Positions 19,593 to 29,061 of a DNA stretch of 64,000 nt are shown one piece after another. The notes below the pieces were generated by a model that had not been told where the DNA came from, made no database searches, and worked only from the letters and a program-made list of their open reading frames with translations. Positions within the stretch are counted from its first letter, which is position 1; each line of letters starts with the position of its first letter. A program made the translations under genes and the position numbers. Source of the DNA: Paenalkalicoccus suaedae (lineage in GTDB: Bacteria > Bacillota > Bacilli > Bacillales > Salisediminibacteriaceae); contig NZ_CP041372.2 in the NCBI RefSeq assembly GCF_006965545.2, positions 2,170,001-2,234,000 of the forward strand, written 5' to 3'.

Positions 19593-19664
19593 ATGTTGAG
19601 AAGGTGGAGAGAACGGATATTAAAGCGCTGTCGAGAATTATTACCTAAACAGCTGTATGCTTAA
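19593..19664 (+). CDS. Candidate 23-residue cationic peptide
   Basis: An ATG at 19593 has GGAAGGAGAG upstream at good spacing, and the frame gives a 23-aa peptide with seven Arg, two Lys and one Cys ending LLPKQLYA. It stands alone between def and rpoY. The strong ribosome-binding site is the main argument; the peptide belongs to no family I know. Confidence 0.4.
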   Translation: MLRRWRERILKRCRELLPKQLYA

Positions 19665-19829
19665 CCTCATTATTGATCCTTAGCGGAGAGGATGAATGCG
19701 TTAAAATGAGGCATATAACGTTGCGCCATCCTGTCTACATTCTTTTTAAGATAAAAGGATAAAACAGGCCCATTTAATAACGAACAACATTTAAAAAGAG
19801 ATAATTATTTAGTTAAAGGAGAGGTATGA
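19665..19829. other. Upstream region of rpoY-rnjA
   Basis: No gene is visible. The stretch contains an imperfect hairpin (CCTGT...ACAGG near 19730-19769) and ends in AAAGGAGAGG before rpoY. The rpoY promoter should lie here but I cannot place it with confidence. Confidence 0.4.
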
Positions 19830-20045
19830 ATGATTTTTAAAGTATTTTTTCAAGACACATTAACAGAGGTACCAGTGCGCGAGCGTACAAATAGTATTTA
19901 TGTAGAAGCGAACACGATCGAAGAGGTTCGTAAAAGTATTAAAGACCGCGGTTATAACATTGAATTCGTGACCCCATTATCGGAATCAGCTTTAGCTTAC
20001 GAACAGGATGCAAATGAAGACTTTAAAGTGGAGTCTGTATCGTAA
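19830..20045 (+). CDS. rpoY: RNA polymerase epsilon subunit
   Basis: 71 aa. Begins [20 protein letters not shown] as in YkzG/RpoY of Bacillales. This small subunit binds core RNA polymerase in Firmicutes. The stop codon overlaps the rnjA start by one base (TAATG), so the two are translationally coupled, as in B. subtilis. Confidence 0.92.
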   Translation: MIFKVFFQDTLTEVPVRERTNSIYVEANTIEEVRKSIKDRGYNIEFVTPLSESALAYEQDANEDFKVESVS

Positions 20046-21709
20046 TGAAAGCTAAAAATCATCAAGCAGCCATTTTCGGCCTAGGGGGTCTAGGTGAGAT
20101 TGGTAAAAATATGTATGCCGTTCAATTTCAGGATGAGATCGTTGTAATCGATTCAGGAATTAAATTCCCGGAGGACGAGCTTTTAGGCATCGATTACGTT
20201 ATTCCTGACTATACGTACTTAGTGCGTAATGTGGATAAGATCAAAGGTGTTATTATCACGCACGGACACGAAGACCATATTGGTGGTGTTCCGTATTTAT
20301 TAAAAGAATTAAATGTACCAATTTATGGTGGTAAGCTGGCGTTAGCCTTGATTCGTAATAAGCTCGAGGAACATGGTCTTTTACGTACGGCGCAGCTTCA
20401 CGAAATAAATGAGGATAGTATCATTAAATTTGCTAAAACATCCGTTTCTTTCTTCCGCACAACGCATAGTATTCCAGACTCTTATGGAATTGTTGTAAAA
20501 ACACCTGCAGGTAGCATCGTTCAAACTGGAGACTTCAAATTCGATTTCACACCAGTTGGAGAGCCAGCTAATTTATCCAAAATGGCTCAAATTGGCGATG
20601 ACGGCGTTCTTTGTTTATTATCAGATAGCACAAACGCTGAAGTTCCTGGATTTACCATGTCTGAGCGTAAAGTTGGAGAAAGCATCGACTCTATTTTCCG
20701 TAAAGTAGAAGGTCGAATCATTTTTGCTACGTTTGCATCGAACATTTATCGCTTGCAACAGGCTGTAGAGTCTGCGGTTAAATACCGTCGTAAGGTTGCT
20801 GTATTTGGTCGTAGCATGGAATCCGCTATCACAATCGGTCGCGAGCTTGGCTATATCAAAGCTCCTGATAGCACGTTTATTGATAGCCATCAATTAAATA
20901 AAATTCCAGCTGATCAAGTTCTCATTTTATGTACGGGTAGTCAAGGTGAGCCGATGGCCGCTCTCTCTCGTATTGCTCATGGAACGCATAGACAAATTCA
21001 AGTTATTCCTGGTGACACAGTCATCTTCTCGTCTTCTCCAATTCCGGGGAATACGCTTAGCGTAAGTAAAATTATTAATCAGCTGTTCCGCGCAGGAGCT
21101 GAAGTTATTCATGGATCATTAAATGATATTCATACGTCTGGGCACGGTAGTCAGGAAGAGCAAAAGCTTATGCTCCGACTCATGAAGCCAAAATACTTCA
21201 TGCCGATCCACGGTGAATATCGCATGCTTAAAATGCACGCTGAGATGGCACAAGATTGTGGCGTTCCAGCGGAAAATTGCTTTATCATGGATATCGGTGA
21301 TGTGTTAGCTCTTGATCAAAAAGAGGCAAGCATCGTTGGGAAGGTCCCTGCTGGATCGGTTTATGTGGACGGTAACGGCATTGGGGATATCGGAAATATT
21401 GTTCTTCGCGACCGACGCATTCTTTCTGAAGAAGGTCTTGTAGTAGTCGTTGTTAGTCTTAATATGAAGGACTTTAAAGTTGCCTCCGGTCCAGATATTA
21501 TCTCTCGAGGGTTTGTTTATATGAGAGAGTCTAGTGACCTTATTAACGAAGCGCAACGTAAGCTATCTGCTCACTTAAATGAGATGATGGGCACGCAAAC
21601 GACGCAATGGTCTGAAATCAAGAATGCAATTACAGATACACTTGGACCGTTCCTTTATGAGCGCACAAAACGTAAACCAATGATTTTACCAATCATTATG
21701 GAAGTGTAA
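20045..21709 (+). CDS. rnjA: Ribonuclease J1
   Basis: 554 aa. The metallo-beta-lactamase HGHEDHIGG motif lies near 75-83; the beta-CASP region ([30 protein letters not shown]) and the late SGHGSQEE / PIHGEYRML motifs are complete. It acts as 5'-3' exonuclease and endonuclease in mRNA turnover and rRNA maturation. Second gene of the rpoY-rnjA operon. Confidence 0.96.
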   Translation: MKAKNHQAAIFGLGGLGEIGKNMYAVQFQDEIVVIDSGIKFPEDELLGIDYVIPDYTYLVRNVDKIKGVIITHGHEDHIGGVPYLLKELNVPIYGGKLALALIRNKLEEHGLLRTAQLHEINEDSIIKFAKTSVSFFRTTHSIPDSYGIVVKTPAGSIVQTGDFKFDFTPVGEPANLSKMAQIGDDGVLCLLSDSTNAEVPGFTMSERKVGESIDSIFRKVEGRIIFATFASNIYRLQQAVESAVKYRRKVAVFGRSMESAITIGRELGYIKAPDSTFIDSHQLNKIPADQVLILCTGSQGEPMAALSRIAHGTHRQIQVIPGDTVIFSSSPIPGNTLSVSKIINQLFRAGAEVIHGSLNDIHTSGHGSQEEQKLMLRLMKPKYFMPIHGEYRMLKMHAEMAQDCGVPAENCFIMDIGDVLALDQKEASIVGKVPAGSVYVDGNGIGDIGNIVLRDRRILSEEGLVVVVVSLNMKDFKVASGPDIISRGFVYMRESSDLINEAQRKLSAHLNEMMGTQTTQWSEIKNAITDTLGPFLYERTKRKPMILPIIMEV

Positions 21710-21716
21710 ATACCTA

Positions 21717-21757
21717 AAAGACCACGAGCGGCGTTTGCAGCTCGTGGTCTTTTTTTA
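21717..21757. terminator. Bidirectional terminator between rnjA and ktrC
   Basis: AAAGACCACGAGC pairs with GCTCGTGGTCTTT; flanked by A and T runs. Confidence 0.9.
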
Positions 21758-22420
21758 ATCTTCGTCGAACAGATCCTGCTCCATTCGATTTATATCTTTA
21801 TCTGCGCCAATAACGATTAAGATATCCCCTTCTACTAGTTCTGCATCTGCCATAGGGGAAACATCTATCTTCTCTTCACGCTTTACAGCCATGATATTAC
21901 AACCATACCTTGCACGAATGTCTAATTCAATTAACGTTTTTTTATGAATATTTCGCCCAACAATTAGCTCGACAATACTATATTCGTCAGAGAGCTCTAA
22001 GTAATCTAATACATTTTTCGATACAACGTTATGCGCAATACGGATTCCCATATCTCTTTCTGGATGGACGACTTTATGCGCACCAATTTTATTTAATACT
22101 TTTTCGTGATAATCATTTTGTGCTTTGACGGTAATGTGAGGTACTCCTAGTTCAACTAGCATAAGCGTCGTTAAGATACTCGATTGAATATCATCTCCGA
22201 TCGCAACGATAACATGATCAAAATTACGAATTCCGAGACTTTTCAACGTATTCTCGTCCGTAGAATCAGCCATCACTGCATGTGTAGCAACCTGTGCAAA
22301 CTCATTTACTTTATCTTCGTTTAAGTCCATAGCTAACACTTCCATACCCTGTTCGGCTAGCTCACGACAAATCGAACCTCCGAATCGCCCCAATCCAATG
22401 ACTGCAAACTGCTTCTTCAT
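21755..22420 (-). CDS. ktrC: Cytosolic gating subunit of a Ktr potassium channel (KtrC/KtrA type)
   Basis: 221 aa. RCK/TrkA-N domain with Rossmann motif GLGRFGGSICRELAEQG and acidic end of the second strand (MDLNED), followed by a TrkA-C domain (about 140-221, GRNIHKKTLIELDIRARYG). It forms a ring under a KtrB/KtrD membrane subunit, not in the window. Known members bind adenine nucleotides and c-di-AMP. Synteny beside rnjA matches ykqB (ktrC). Confidence 0.92.
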   Translation of the reverse strand: MKKQFAVIGLGRFGGSICRELAEQGMEVLAMDLNEDKVNEFAQVATHAVMADSTDENTLKSLGIRNFDHVIVAIGDDIQSSILTTLMLVELGVPHITVKAQNDYHEKVLNKIGAHKVVHPERDMGIRIAHNVVSKNVLDYLELSDEYSIVELIVGRNIHKKTLIELDIRARYGCNIMAVKREEKIDVSPMADAELVEGDILIVIGADKDINRMEQDLFDED

Positions 22421-22547
22421 CCTTTTTCCTCCATTCCAAGCTTCCTCTCAATCATACAAATATCGTCCAAAGAATGCAATATAGGTTGATCCTTCTTCTC
22501 TTTATGTTAAACTCGTTAGGTAGATTATTTCTGAAAGGAGCTTTCTC

Positions 22548-23384
22548 ATGACAGCATGGATTGAAGCAATTGACTGGGTATCGATTGGGACAAAAGCATT
22601 GACCATTTCGTTACAGCTATTAGGGATTCTAATTATCTTTTTTATTGTACGCGCAGTAGGGAGAGCATTTATTACCAAGGCATTCGCAAAAATGTCCGAG
22701 CAACGCAACATTTCACCTGGACGTACAAAAACACTCGAAAAACTTTCTATCAACATTTTTTCTTACGTACTTATCTTTATCGTCATTACCCTTATTGTAG
22801 GAGTATTTGAGTACGATATCGCGCCACTTATCGCCGGAGCCGGTATTATTGGTCTTGCGATCGGCTTTGGTGCACAAGGCCTCGTGAGTGACATCGTGAC
22901 TGGCTTCTTTATGCTTCTAGAAAAGCAAATTGATGTCGACGAATATGTGACGCTCGCTGGTATGGACGGTGTAGTTGAAGAGGTTGGCTTACGTACGACA
23001 AAGCTGCGTGGCTTTGATGGTACCGTTCACTACATTCCTAACCGTGAGATCAGTAGCTTGAGTAACCACTCTCGCTCGAATATGCGAGCTTTAGTTGATA
23101 TTAGTATTGGATACGATGAGAATATTGATGAAGCAATGAAGGTCATGCAAGAGGCCTGTGATAAAGTCGCTGCAAATGAAGCAAATATCATCGAAGGACC
23201 AAACGTATTAGGTGTTCAAAGCCTTGGCGACAGCGACGTTGTTATTCGCGTCTTAGCAAAAACTGTTAATATGGAGCAATGGGGTGTAGAGCGCGAATTG
23301 CGTAAAGCAATTAAAGAGGCACTCGATCAGCATAATATTGAAATCCCATTCCCACATCAAGTGTATATCCAAAAAGAAGACTAG
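22548..23384 (+). CDS. ykuT: Small-conductance mechanosensitive channel family (YkuT-like)
   Basis: 278 aa. Three membrane helices at about 14-40, 65-90 and 93-125; the third is the pore-lining helix (GAGIIGLAIGFGAQGLVSDIVTG). The MscS beta domain (VTLAGMDGVVEEVGLRTTKLR) and the alpha/beta C-terminal part follow. Acts as a pressure valve in the cell membrane. Neighbours match B. subtilis ykuT, but ykuS is missing between it and ykuR. Confidence 0.9.
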   Translation: MTAWIEAIDWVSIGTKALTISLQLLGILIIFFIVRAVGRAFITKAFAKMSEQRNISPGRTKTLEKLSINIFSYVLIFIVITLIVGVFEYDIAPLIAGAGIIGLAIGFGAQGLVSDIVTGFFMLLEKQIDVDEYVTLAGMDGVVEEVGLRTTKLRGFDGTVHYIPNREISSLSNHSRSNMRALVDISIGYDENIDEAMKVMQEACDKVAANEANIIEGPNVLGVQSLGDSDVVIRVLAKTVNMEQWGVERELRKAIKEALDQHNIEIPFPHQVYIQKED

Positions 23385-23400
23385 ATTGAAGATGATCATG

Positions 23401-23442
23401 AGCCCGAGACAGTGAAATGTAACGCTGTCTTGGGCTTTTTTT
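23401..23442 (+). terminator. Terminator after ykuT
   Basis: AGCCCGAGACAG pairs with CTGTCTTGGGCT (one G-U) followed by TTTTTTG. Confidence 0.88.
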
Positions 23443-23514
23443 GTTGTGTAGGAAGGGAGTTTGGTATGGAGTAAGGCGAACCGTATGGCGTGGACTCTCT
23501 TGTTCTCATACTTG

Positions 23515-23730
23515 TTTATGTGCATTCATTTTGGTTGCGTGCATTTCGTCCTCCGCGGCGCGCATTTCCGCCTTGGTGGTGTGCATTTCATGTCGCGCTG
23601 TCTGCATTTTATCCTCGTTCGTCTGCATTAATTTTGACCGTCTGCATTTTGTCCTCCGCAGCGTGCATTTCCACCATTTCGATGCGCAATGCCAACTCGC
23701 GCTGCCTGCATTCCCCCCTCCGCGCTATCC
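23515..23730. repeat. Array 3: TGCATTT repeats phased at 21 nt
   Basis: The word GCATT (last-but-one GCAAT) occurs at 23522, 23541, 23562, 23583, 23604, 23625, 23644, 23665, 23686 and 23708. Spacing is 19, 21, 21, 21, 21, 19, 21, 21, 22, so the 103-bp pattern (four 21-nt steps and one of 19) seen in arrays 1 and 4 is repeated with a different word. It lies between convergent ykuT and ykuR, past the ykuT terminator. No credible gene. Confidence 0.88.
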
Positions 23731-23782
23731 ATCTACTTACCTCTACCACTCCACCACCAAATACATCTAAATTTAAGCACAA

Positions 23783-23819
23783 AAAAGAGTAGCCAACTAC
23801 ACTCTCATCGGCTACTCCC
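23783..23819 (-). terminator. Terminator after ykuR
   Basis: On the minus strand GGAGTAGCC pairs with GGCTACTC and is followed by TTTTTT. Confidence 0.85.
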
Positions 23820-23847
23820 ATAAAACGTCTATCATATTATCAGTTAC

Positions 23848-24987
23848 TTACGAACCGACTCGCTCTGATAAATACTCAATCATAAAATCAACTGCAGTAG
23901 AAAGAGCTCCCTCTTTTGGATTCAGCTTGTTATGGTGAAGACCATACTCACTATCAACCCCTAGCCAAAACATGAGTCCAGGTATCTCCTCTAAAAAGTA
24001 CCCGAAGTCCTCTCCTGTCATTGCCTTATCTGCTTCTACAAAGGTGACGGATTCAGACCCACGTGCATACTCCATAAAGCTCTCAGTAAGCACAGGATCA
24101 TTGTAGACTTGACAATAGTTTGATCCATAGTCTATCGAAGCCTGACATCGGAATCCTTCCTCTACCCCTCTTAAAAGCCCTTCTATGCGCCCTTTAATTT
24201 CTTGCATAGAAGTAAGGGAAAGGGTACGAATGGTCCCTTCTATTCTTGCATGTTCTGCGATAATATTCTGCTTCGTGCCCGCTTCCATTTTACCAATTGT
24301 CACGACGCCAGAATCTAATGGTGATACATTCCGTGCTACAATCGACTGAAGCTGTGTGACAAAATGGCTTGCTGCGAGTACCATATCCTCCGCGGTATGC
24401 GGAAAAGCAGCGTGGCCACCTTTACCGTGAAGGTCGATAAATAGCTCACTCGTATTAGCGAACAGGATCCCGGGCTTTGTCGAAATCGTCCCGACCGGAA
24501 GCTCTGGCGCTATATGGAGTGCGTAAATCTCGTCTGGCTTAACCGCCTTAAACTCAGCAGCCTCAAGCATCGGCTTCGCGCCCCCTGGACCTTCTTCAGC
24601 TGGCTGAAAAATAAATACGAGTGTATCCTTCGGTCTATTCCTACTAAAATGCTCGATTAACCCTAAAGCAATCGTCATATGGAGGTCGTGCCCACATGCG
24701 TGCATCGCGCCTTGATGAGTAGAAGAAAATGAGAGACCGGTATCCTCATTCATAGGCAGGCCATCAATATCAGCACGGTATCCGACTGTCTTAACAGGGT
24801 CATAGCCTTCTATACGTACGAGAATCCCTGTCTTCCACGTCGTATACGTAAGGAAGTCAGACTGCTGTTTTTTAATTACTTCAAGTAAATACGCCTGCGT
24901 TTTAACTTCTTCAAACCCTAGCTCCGGAATTTGATGAAGCGCCTGACGATAGCTCGTCAGGCGCTCATAGCTGATATACTTACTCAT
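23848..24987 (-). CDS. ykuR: N-acetyldiaminopimelate deacetylase (YkuR/DapL-type, M20 amidohydrolase)
   Basis: 379 aa. M20 motifs [17 protein letters not shown] and PAEEGPGGA carry the metal-binding Cys/His/Glu residues. The gene overlaps dapH by eight bases and the pair encodes the acetylase branch of diaminopimelate/lysine synthesis: this enzyme removes acetate from N-acetyl-LL-diaminopimelate. Cytoplasmic. Context makes this assignment firmer than the amidohydrolase fold alone. Confidence 0.92.
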   Translation of the reverse strand: MSKYISYERLTSYRQALHQIPELGFEEVKTQAYLLEVIKKQQSDFLTYTTWKTGILVRIEGYDPVKTVGYRADIDGLPMNEDTGLSFSSTHQGAMHACGHDLHMTIALGLIEHFSRNRPKDTLVFIFQPAEEGPGGAKPMLEAAEFKAVKPDEIYALHIAPELPVGTISTKPGILFANTSELFIDLHGKGGHAAFPHTAEDMVLAASHFVTQLQSIVARNVSPLDSGVVTIGKMEAGTKQNIIAEHARIEGTIRTLSLTSMQEIKGRIEGLLRGVEEGFRCQASIDYGSNYCQVYNDPVLTESFMEYARGSESVTFVEADKAMTGEDFGYFLEEIPGLMFWLGVDSEYGLHHNKLNPKEGALSTAVDFMIEYLSERVGS

Positions 24988-25699
24988 CGTTTAACTTACG
25001 TAGCTCCTGCTTGATTTCTGTCTTCCCTTTAGTCTTCTCGTCAATCTCCTTAATTACGCGAGCAGGAGTTCCTGCTACTACCGTGTTTGGAGGTACGTCT
25101 TCTGTTACGATAGCGCCTGCTGCTACAACCGCACCAGCACCTACTGTAACGCCCTCAAGTACTACTGCGTTCGCTCCTACTACTACGCCGTCTTCTACAA
25201 TAACAGGCTTTGCAGATGGTGGCTCAATAACTCCAGCTAATACTGCACCCGCCCCAATATGACAGTTCTTACCAACTGTAGCTCTTCCGCCTAATACAGC
25301 GTTCATGTCGATCATCGTACCTTCACCAACAACAGAACCGATGTTGATTGTTGCACCCATCATAATGACAGCAGAATCACCGATCTCTACCTGTTCGCGA
25401 ATAAACGCGCCTGGCTCAATACGAGCGTGAATATTTTTCATATCTAGTAGTGGAATAGCTGAGTTACGACGGTCATTTTCAACAACAAAGTCTTCAATAG
25501 CAGCTTGGTTTTCCTTAATTGCTGCTTGAATCTCTTTCCACTCTCCAAATAGAACGCCTGTATTACCTGTTAAGAATGACTTTGTTTTTGATCCGAAGTC
25601 AATTCCTTCAAGCGACCCTTTAATATGTACTTTAACCGGAGTTGATTTCTCCGCGTTTGAGATAAAGCTGATAATTTCGTTTGCATCCATTTGTTTCAT
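24980..25699 (-). CDS. dapH: Tetrahydrodipicolinate N-acetyltransferase
   Basis: 239 aa. An N-terminal alpha/beta domain (1-85) is followed by a left-handed parallel beta-helix of hexapeptide repeats ([16 protein letters not shown]...GAGAVLAGV...). Transfers acetyl from acetyl-CoA to tetrahydrodipicolinate. First gene of the dapH-ykuR operon; GGAGG lies before the ATG. Confidence 0.94.
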   Translation of the reverse strand: MKQMDANEIISFISNAEKSTPVKVHIKGSLEGIDFGSKTKSFLTGNTGVLFGEWKEIQAAIKENQAAIEDFVVENDRRNSAIPLLDMKNIHARIEPGAFIREQVEIGDSAVIMMGATINIGSVVGEGTMIDMNAVLGGRATVGKNCHIGAGAVLAGVIEPPSAKPVIVEDGVVVGANAVVLEGVTVGAGAVVAAGAIVTEDVPPNTVVAGTPARVIKEIDEKTKGKTEIKQELRKLNDE

Positions 25700-25768
25700 A
25701 AGTAAAGCCTCCTATTCGTAGTTACAATCCCATACTATGATAGACATTCTTTGCGTAAATTGCAATTG

Positions 25769-26818
25769 TTACGCAAATACTTTTGTAATAAAAATCGTGG
25801 TCTCTTTTGCTAAATCGACTTCTTCAAAGCTAAAGTTTGTATCCCCATCATCGTCATAGGTGCGAATGATTGGTCGTTGGGGTAATCCTTTATGCTGATC
25901 AACGACTATCCCAATTCGGTTATTGCTTAGTTTCACCTGCGTGCCATTTGGATAAAAGGCAATACACCGTAAGAATCTCCACACGACATTATAATCAAAC
26001 ACGGTCTCTGCCTTCCCCATTATCTCTTCACATGCTTCATGAGGAAACATGGCATTTGTCTCACTGGATATCAGTCGATCGTACTCATTCGCTACTGCCA
26101 CTATTTTTGATAAAAAATGAATGTCCTCGCCCTTCATTCCTCTCGGCTTACCAGTACCATCTATATGCTCATGATGTGTTAAAGCAATATGGGCCGAAAG
26201 AGTACTAATATCGGGAATTTTCCTGAGCAAATTAAACCCTTTCCACGCATGATGCTGCATCAATTCATCATTTGGATCATATCCTACTGGGATATCCTTT
26301 ACCTTAACATCACTTACAAGCTTTCCAACGTCGTGTAAAATCGCCCCAACTGCGAGCTCCTGAATTCGTTGCTTCGCAAGACCCATCTGTACGCCAACCA
26401 TGACAGAGATAATGCACGTGTTCACTAAGTGCACAAACATATCATTATCTTTCGTACGTACATCCGTAAGTTGAATGAGGATATCTCCATTTAACATGAT
26501 CTCTTCAATCATTTTATCTACCGATTTACTAATATCTTCACCCTTTATGGGTTTGTCGTCTTGAATATACTGAATCGCATTAGCGAGTGTTTTTATGGCT
26601 TCACGTTTTGTCGTTTCCGACACCACTTCTTCCATCTCGATATCATCAAAGTGCTCGTCCTGTAAAAATAATGATCGCACACCCATTTGTCTAAGCTTTG
26701 ATAATAAGCCAATTGTTAAGGATACTCCGGAGTGGAGTAAAATTCGACCATCATTTGAGAGAATATGTTTACCTAACTTTTCTCCTTGTTGCACGCGCTC
26801 TAATGATACATATCTCAT
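25769..26818 (-). CDS. HD-GYP domain protein, putative c-di-GMP phosphodiesterase
   Basis: 349 aa. An N-terminal region (1-100, DUF3391-like ERVQQGEKLGKHIL) precedes the HD-GYP domain: HDVGKLVSD near 170, HHAWKG, and THHEHIDGTGKPRG near 215. The GYP tripeptide is GKP here, while the metal-binding His/Asp residues are kept. Likely hydrolyses c-di-GMP or senses it. Located beside an MscS gene; two GGDEF proteins occur later in the window. Confidence 0.82.
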   Translation of the reverse strand: MRYVSLERVQQGEKLGKHILSNDGRILLHSGVSLTIGLLSKLRQMGVRSLFLQDEHFDDIEMEEVVSETTKREAIKTLANAIQYIQDDKPIKGEDISKSVDKMIEEIMLNGDILIQLTDVRTKDNDMFVHLVNTCIISVMVGVQMGLAKQRIQELAVGAILHDVGKLVSDVKVKDIPVGYDPNDELMQHHAWKGFNLLRKIPDISTLSAHIALTHHEHIDGTGKPRGMKGEDIHFLSKIVAVANEYDRLISSETNAMFPHEACEEIMGKAETVFDYNVVWRFLRCIAFYPNGTQVKLSNNRIGIVVDQHKGLPQRPIIRTYDDDGDTNFSFEEVDLAKETTIFITKVFA

Positions 26819-26832
26819 AGACTCGCCCCTCT

Positions 26833-27945
26833 TTACTCATCATTTTCTTTCGACTGCTGTGTATTTTTTTCTAAATCATTTAGAAAAGCTATTTCGTCAT
26901 CATTTTCTACATGTAAAGTGGAAGTAGGGAAAGCAATTTTCACATCTTCTTCTTCAAGCATGTGAATGATCGCAATATTGATCGACTCTTTTATATTTAA
27001 GTGGTCCACCCAGCCAGTTGGCTTTGTAAAGTAATAGACTAAGATCTCTAATGAGCTATCTTGGAACTCAGAAAATTTCACCATAATTAATTCTTGATCC
27101 ACGTCTTCATGATTACGTAAATACGTATCAAGCTTTGTCATAAGAGAACGAAGACGAGCAACTGGTGTGCCGTATTCCACTCCAAGGTTAAAAGAAACAC
27201 GTCTCTTCCCCATCTGTGACCAGTTCTCAATTGGTTCATTTGAAAGCGTTGAGTTTGGAACAGTAATTAAGGAGTCACTAAACGTCCTTACTAATGTACT
27301 TCGGAAATTAATATCCTCCACGATTCCCTCTACAGATGGCGTCGATATCCAGTCCCCTACTGCAAATGGTTTCTCCGTAATAATGACAACTCCTCCAAAG
27401 AAGTTACCAAGAGACTCTTGAGCTGCCAGTGCAAATGCCAGTCCACCTAGCCCTAATCCGGCAACAAACCCACCTACTTCAAATCCCCATTCAGACAAGA
27501 CAATGCTAAGTCCCATCGCTACAATAGCAAATCGAATCAATTTGGAGACAAAAGGCATTAATATGTCGTCTTCCGCTACATCAAATCGTTTTCCAACGCT
27601 TGTTAAAATGGAGGAAGAGGATGATGCAAGGTTAAAAAGCCCCCATGCAACATGCACGATTATGATAGATCTAAAAATTTGAGTAAATATCGCCTGATAC
27701 GTATCAGGTAAAGGGAAATACACAAATGCTATAAAGAGTCCAATAAATACCATAAATGATCTCATTGGTCTTTCAAACGCCAACAGGATATTAGTAATTA
27801 AGTCTGTTGGAATCTTCCTAGATAATGAAACGATCATTTTAAACACATACGTTGTAAACAGTTTGCGGAATACTAAAAATAGAAAAAAGATCCCAACTGC
27901 AATTAGGAGCTCCTGCCACGAAAACTGTTGCGCTACTTCTTCCAT
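26833..27945 (-). CDS. MscS-family mechanosensitive channel protein
   Basis: 370 aa. Four to five membrane segments (about 10-30, 65-80, 85-110, 130-150 and the pore helix GLGLGGLAFALAAQESLGNFFGG near 160-185), then the beta domain (FAVGDWISTPSVEGIVEDINFRST) and alpha/beta domain. An acidic C-terminal tail ends TQQSKENDE. It starts ahead of the HD-GYP gene with a 14-nt gap, so they are probably cotranscribed. Confidence 0.88.
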   Translation of the reverse strand: MEEVAQQFSWQELLIAVGIFFLFLVFRKLFTTYVFKMIVSLSRKIPTDLITNILLAFERPMRSFMVFIGLFIAFVYFPLPDTYQAIFTQIFRSIIIVHVAWGLFNLASSSSSILTSVGKRFDVAEDDILMPFVSKLIRFAIVAMGLSIVLSEWGFEVGGFVAGLGLGGLAFALAAQESLGNFFGGVVIITEKPFAVGDWISTPSVEGIVEDINFRSTLVRTFSDSLITVPNSTLSNEPIENWSQMGKRRVSFNLGVEYGTPVARLRSLMTKLDTYLRNHEDVDQELIMVKFSEFQDSSLEILVYYFTKPTGWVDHLNIKESINIAIIHMLEEEDVKIAFPTSTLHVENDDEIAFLNDLEKNTQQSKENDE

Positions 27946-28133
27946 TCATAACACGTCCTTATTTACGTAAATCAGCTGTTACTCTTGATGCAACATGCAC
28001 ACTAGCTGTTTTTGAACATGCTCCTATATTACCGCCATTCCGGTCTTTAGTAAATGATTATACCGCGAGCTTCTCTTTCCACATCGTTTTTTGATATGAT
28101 TATTCGTAACTAACGTACACTTAGGAGGAGCTT

Positions 28134-28781
28134 ATGTCTTTCATTGAATGGAATCATGTAACAAAGCGTATTCGTTTAGAGGAAGGTCTACACACATTCT
28201 TTCACGAGGCCAATATGTCTATTGAGGAAGGGACCATTTCATATGTAAAAAGTGAGAGCGAGGACGCAATATCGCTATTTTTTGCTATGATGGCTGCAAC
28301 GACTCCACCAAATAGTGGAGATATTATCATTGATGGGACAGATATTACAGCTGTTCAGGATCGTTTCGCTTGGAGAAAACGTACAATCGGGTACCTAAAC
28401 GACGACGGTTTATTAGTCCCTGATCGTTCCATTCGTCAAAATCTGCTACTTGGTTTTGATCCAGGTACAAATGAGTATGACGTCCGAAACGCCCAAATTG
28501 AACAGCTTGCCGAGGAGCTTGGTTTATCAGCAGAGGAGCTAGATGAAAGTATAGAGGGGCTTGACTCTCACTATCAACTCCTTGCTAATCTGACGTTCAT
28601 TTTGATTTCAAAGCCACCCATTCTACTTGCAACTCATATTAAAGAGCAAACAATTATGACACTTTTATTGGATTATGCAAAAAAGCATCGTCTAACGGTG
28701 CTATATGCTGACGCACCTTACGCCGAAAGTGAAGCTCAACAATACATCACACTAAGCGATGGGCTCATACATGTAGAATAA
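28134..28781 (+). CDS. Degenerate ABC-ATPase-like protein without catalytic motifs
   Basis: 215 aa. Overall layout follows an ABC transporter ATPase: an N-terminal strand pair, then NSGDIIIDGTDIT, KRTIGYLNDDGLLVPDRSIRQNLLLG (the Q-loop/ABCalpha region) and the C-terminal TVLYADAPYAESE / ITLSDGLIHVE. The P-loop position reads VKSESEDAIS instead of GxxGxGKST; no LSGGQ signature and no acidic Walker B are present. ATP hydrolysis is therefore unlikely. The frame is intact with a good ribosome-binding site (AGGAGG), so it is a maintained pseudo-ATPase rather than a broken gene. No permease is adjacent. Confidence 0.75.
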   Translation: MSFIEWNHVTKRIRLEEGLHTFFHEANMSIEEGTISYVKSESEDAISLFFAMMAATTPPNSGDIIIDGTDITAVQDRFAWRKRTIGYLNDDGLLVPDRSIRQNLLLGFDPGTNEYDVRNAQIEQLAEELGLSAEELDESIEGLDSHYQLLANLTFILISKPPILLATHIKEQTIMTLLLDYAKKHRLTVLYADAPYAESEAQQYITLSDGLIHVE

Positions 28782-28784
28782 CGT

Positions 28785-28830
28785 AACAAGCAAACGCAGG
28801 GGCTCTACCCTTGCGTTTGCTTGTTATTTT
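28785..28830. terminator. Bidirectional terminator
   Basis: AACAAGCAAACGCA-GGG pairs with CCC-TTGCGTTTGCTTGTT, then ATTTTT; shared by the ABC-like gene and the small minus-strand gene. Confidence 0.9.
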
Positions 28831-28840
28831 TACATACTTA

Positions 28841-28945
28841 TTAAGCATTAATTATGGCTAATAAAGAGAGAATTGCAAATGTTATTGCAATTCCTGATGA
28901 GGCGATGAGAAATAATAAAATAATTCCTTTTTGCCACTTTTTCAT
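28841..28945 (-). CDS. Single-pass membrane mini-protein
   Basis: 34 aa, below the size of usual gene calls. The ATG at 28945 has AAGAAGGG about seven bases upstream. A short basic head (MKKWQKG) is followed by one hydrophobic helix (IILLFLIASSGIAITFAIL). It recalls stress-associated membrane mini-proteins of Firmicutes in topology only. It ends just before a strong terminator, which supports real transcription. Confidence 0.5.
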   Translation of the reverse strand: MKKWQKGIILLFLIASSGIAITFAILSLLAIINA

Positions 28946-29006
28946 TCAGTAACCCTTCTTTCTATTTATCAAATGTTACGCAGACCTACCTAAGGGACAT
29001 GCCTAT

Positions 29007-29034
29007 CACCCATTGACTACGAATGCATAAGATA
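29007..29034 (+). promoter_or_regulatory. Possible sporulation (sigma-K-like) promoter of the Hsp20/YppG pair
   Basis: CACC (29007-29010) and GCATAAGATA (29025-29034) resemble the -35 mACm and -10 GCATAnnnTA boxes of sigma-K; the spacing is one or two bases shorter than usual, so the match is tentative. Confidence 0.3.
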
Positions 29035-29061
29035 AAGTAGAAAACTAGGATGAGGTGAAAC

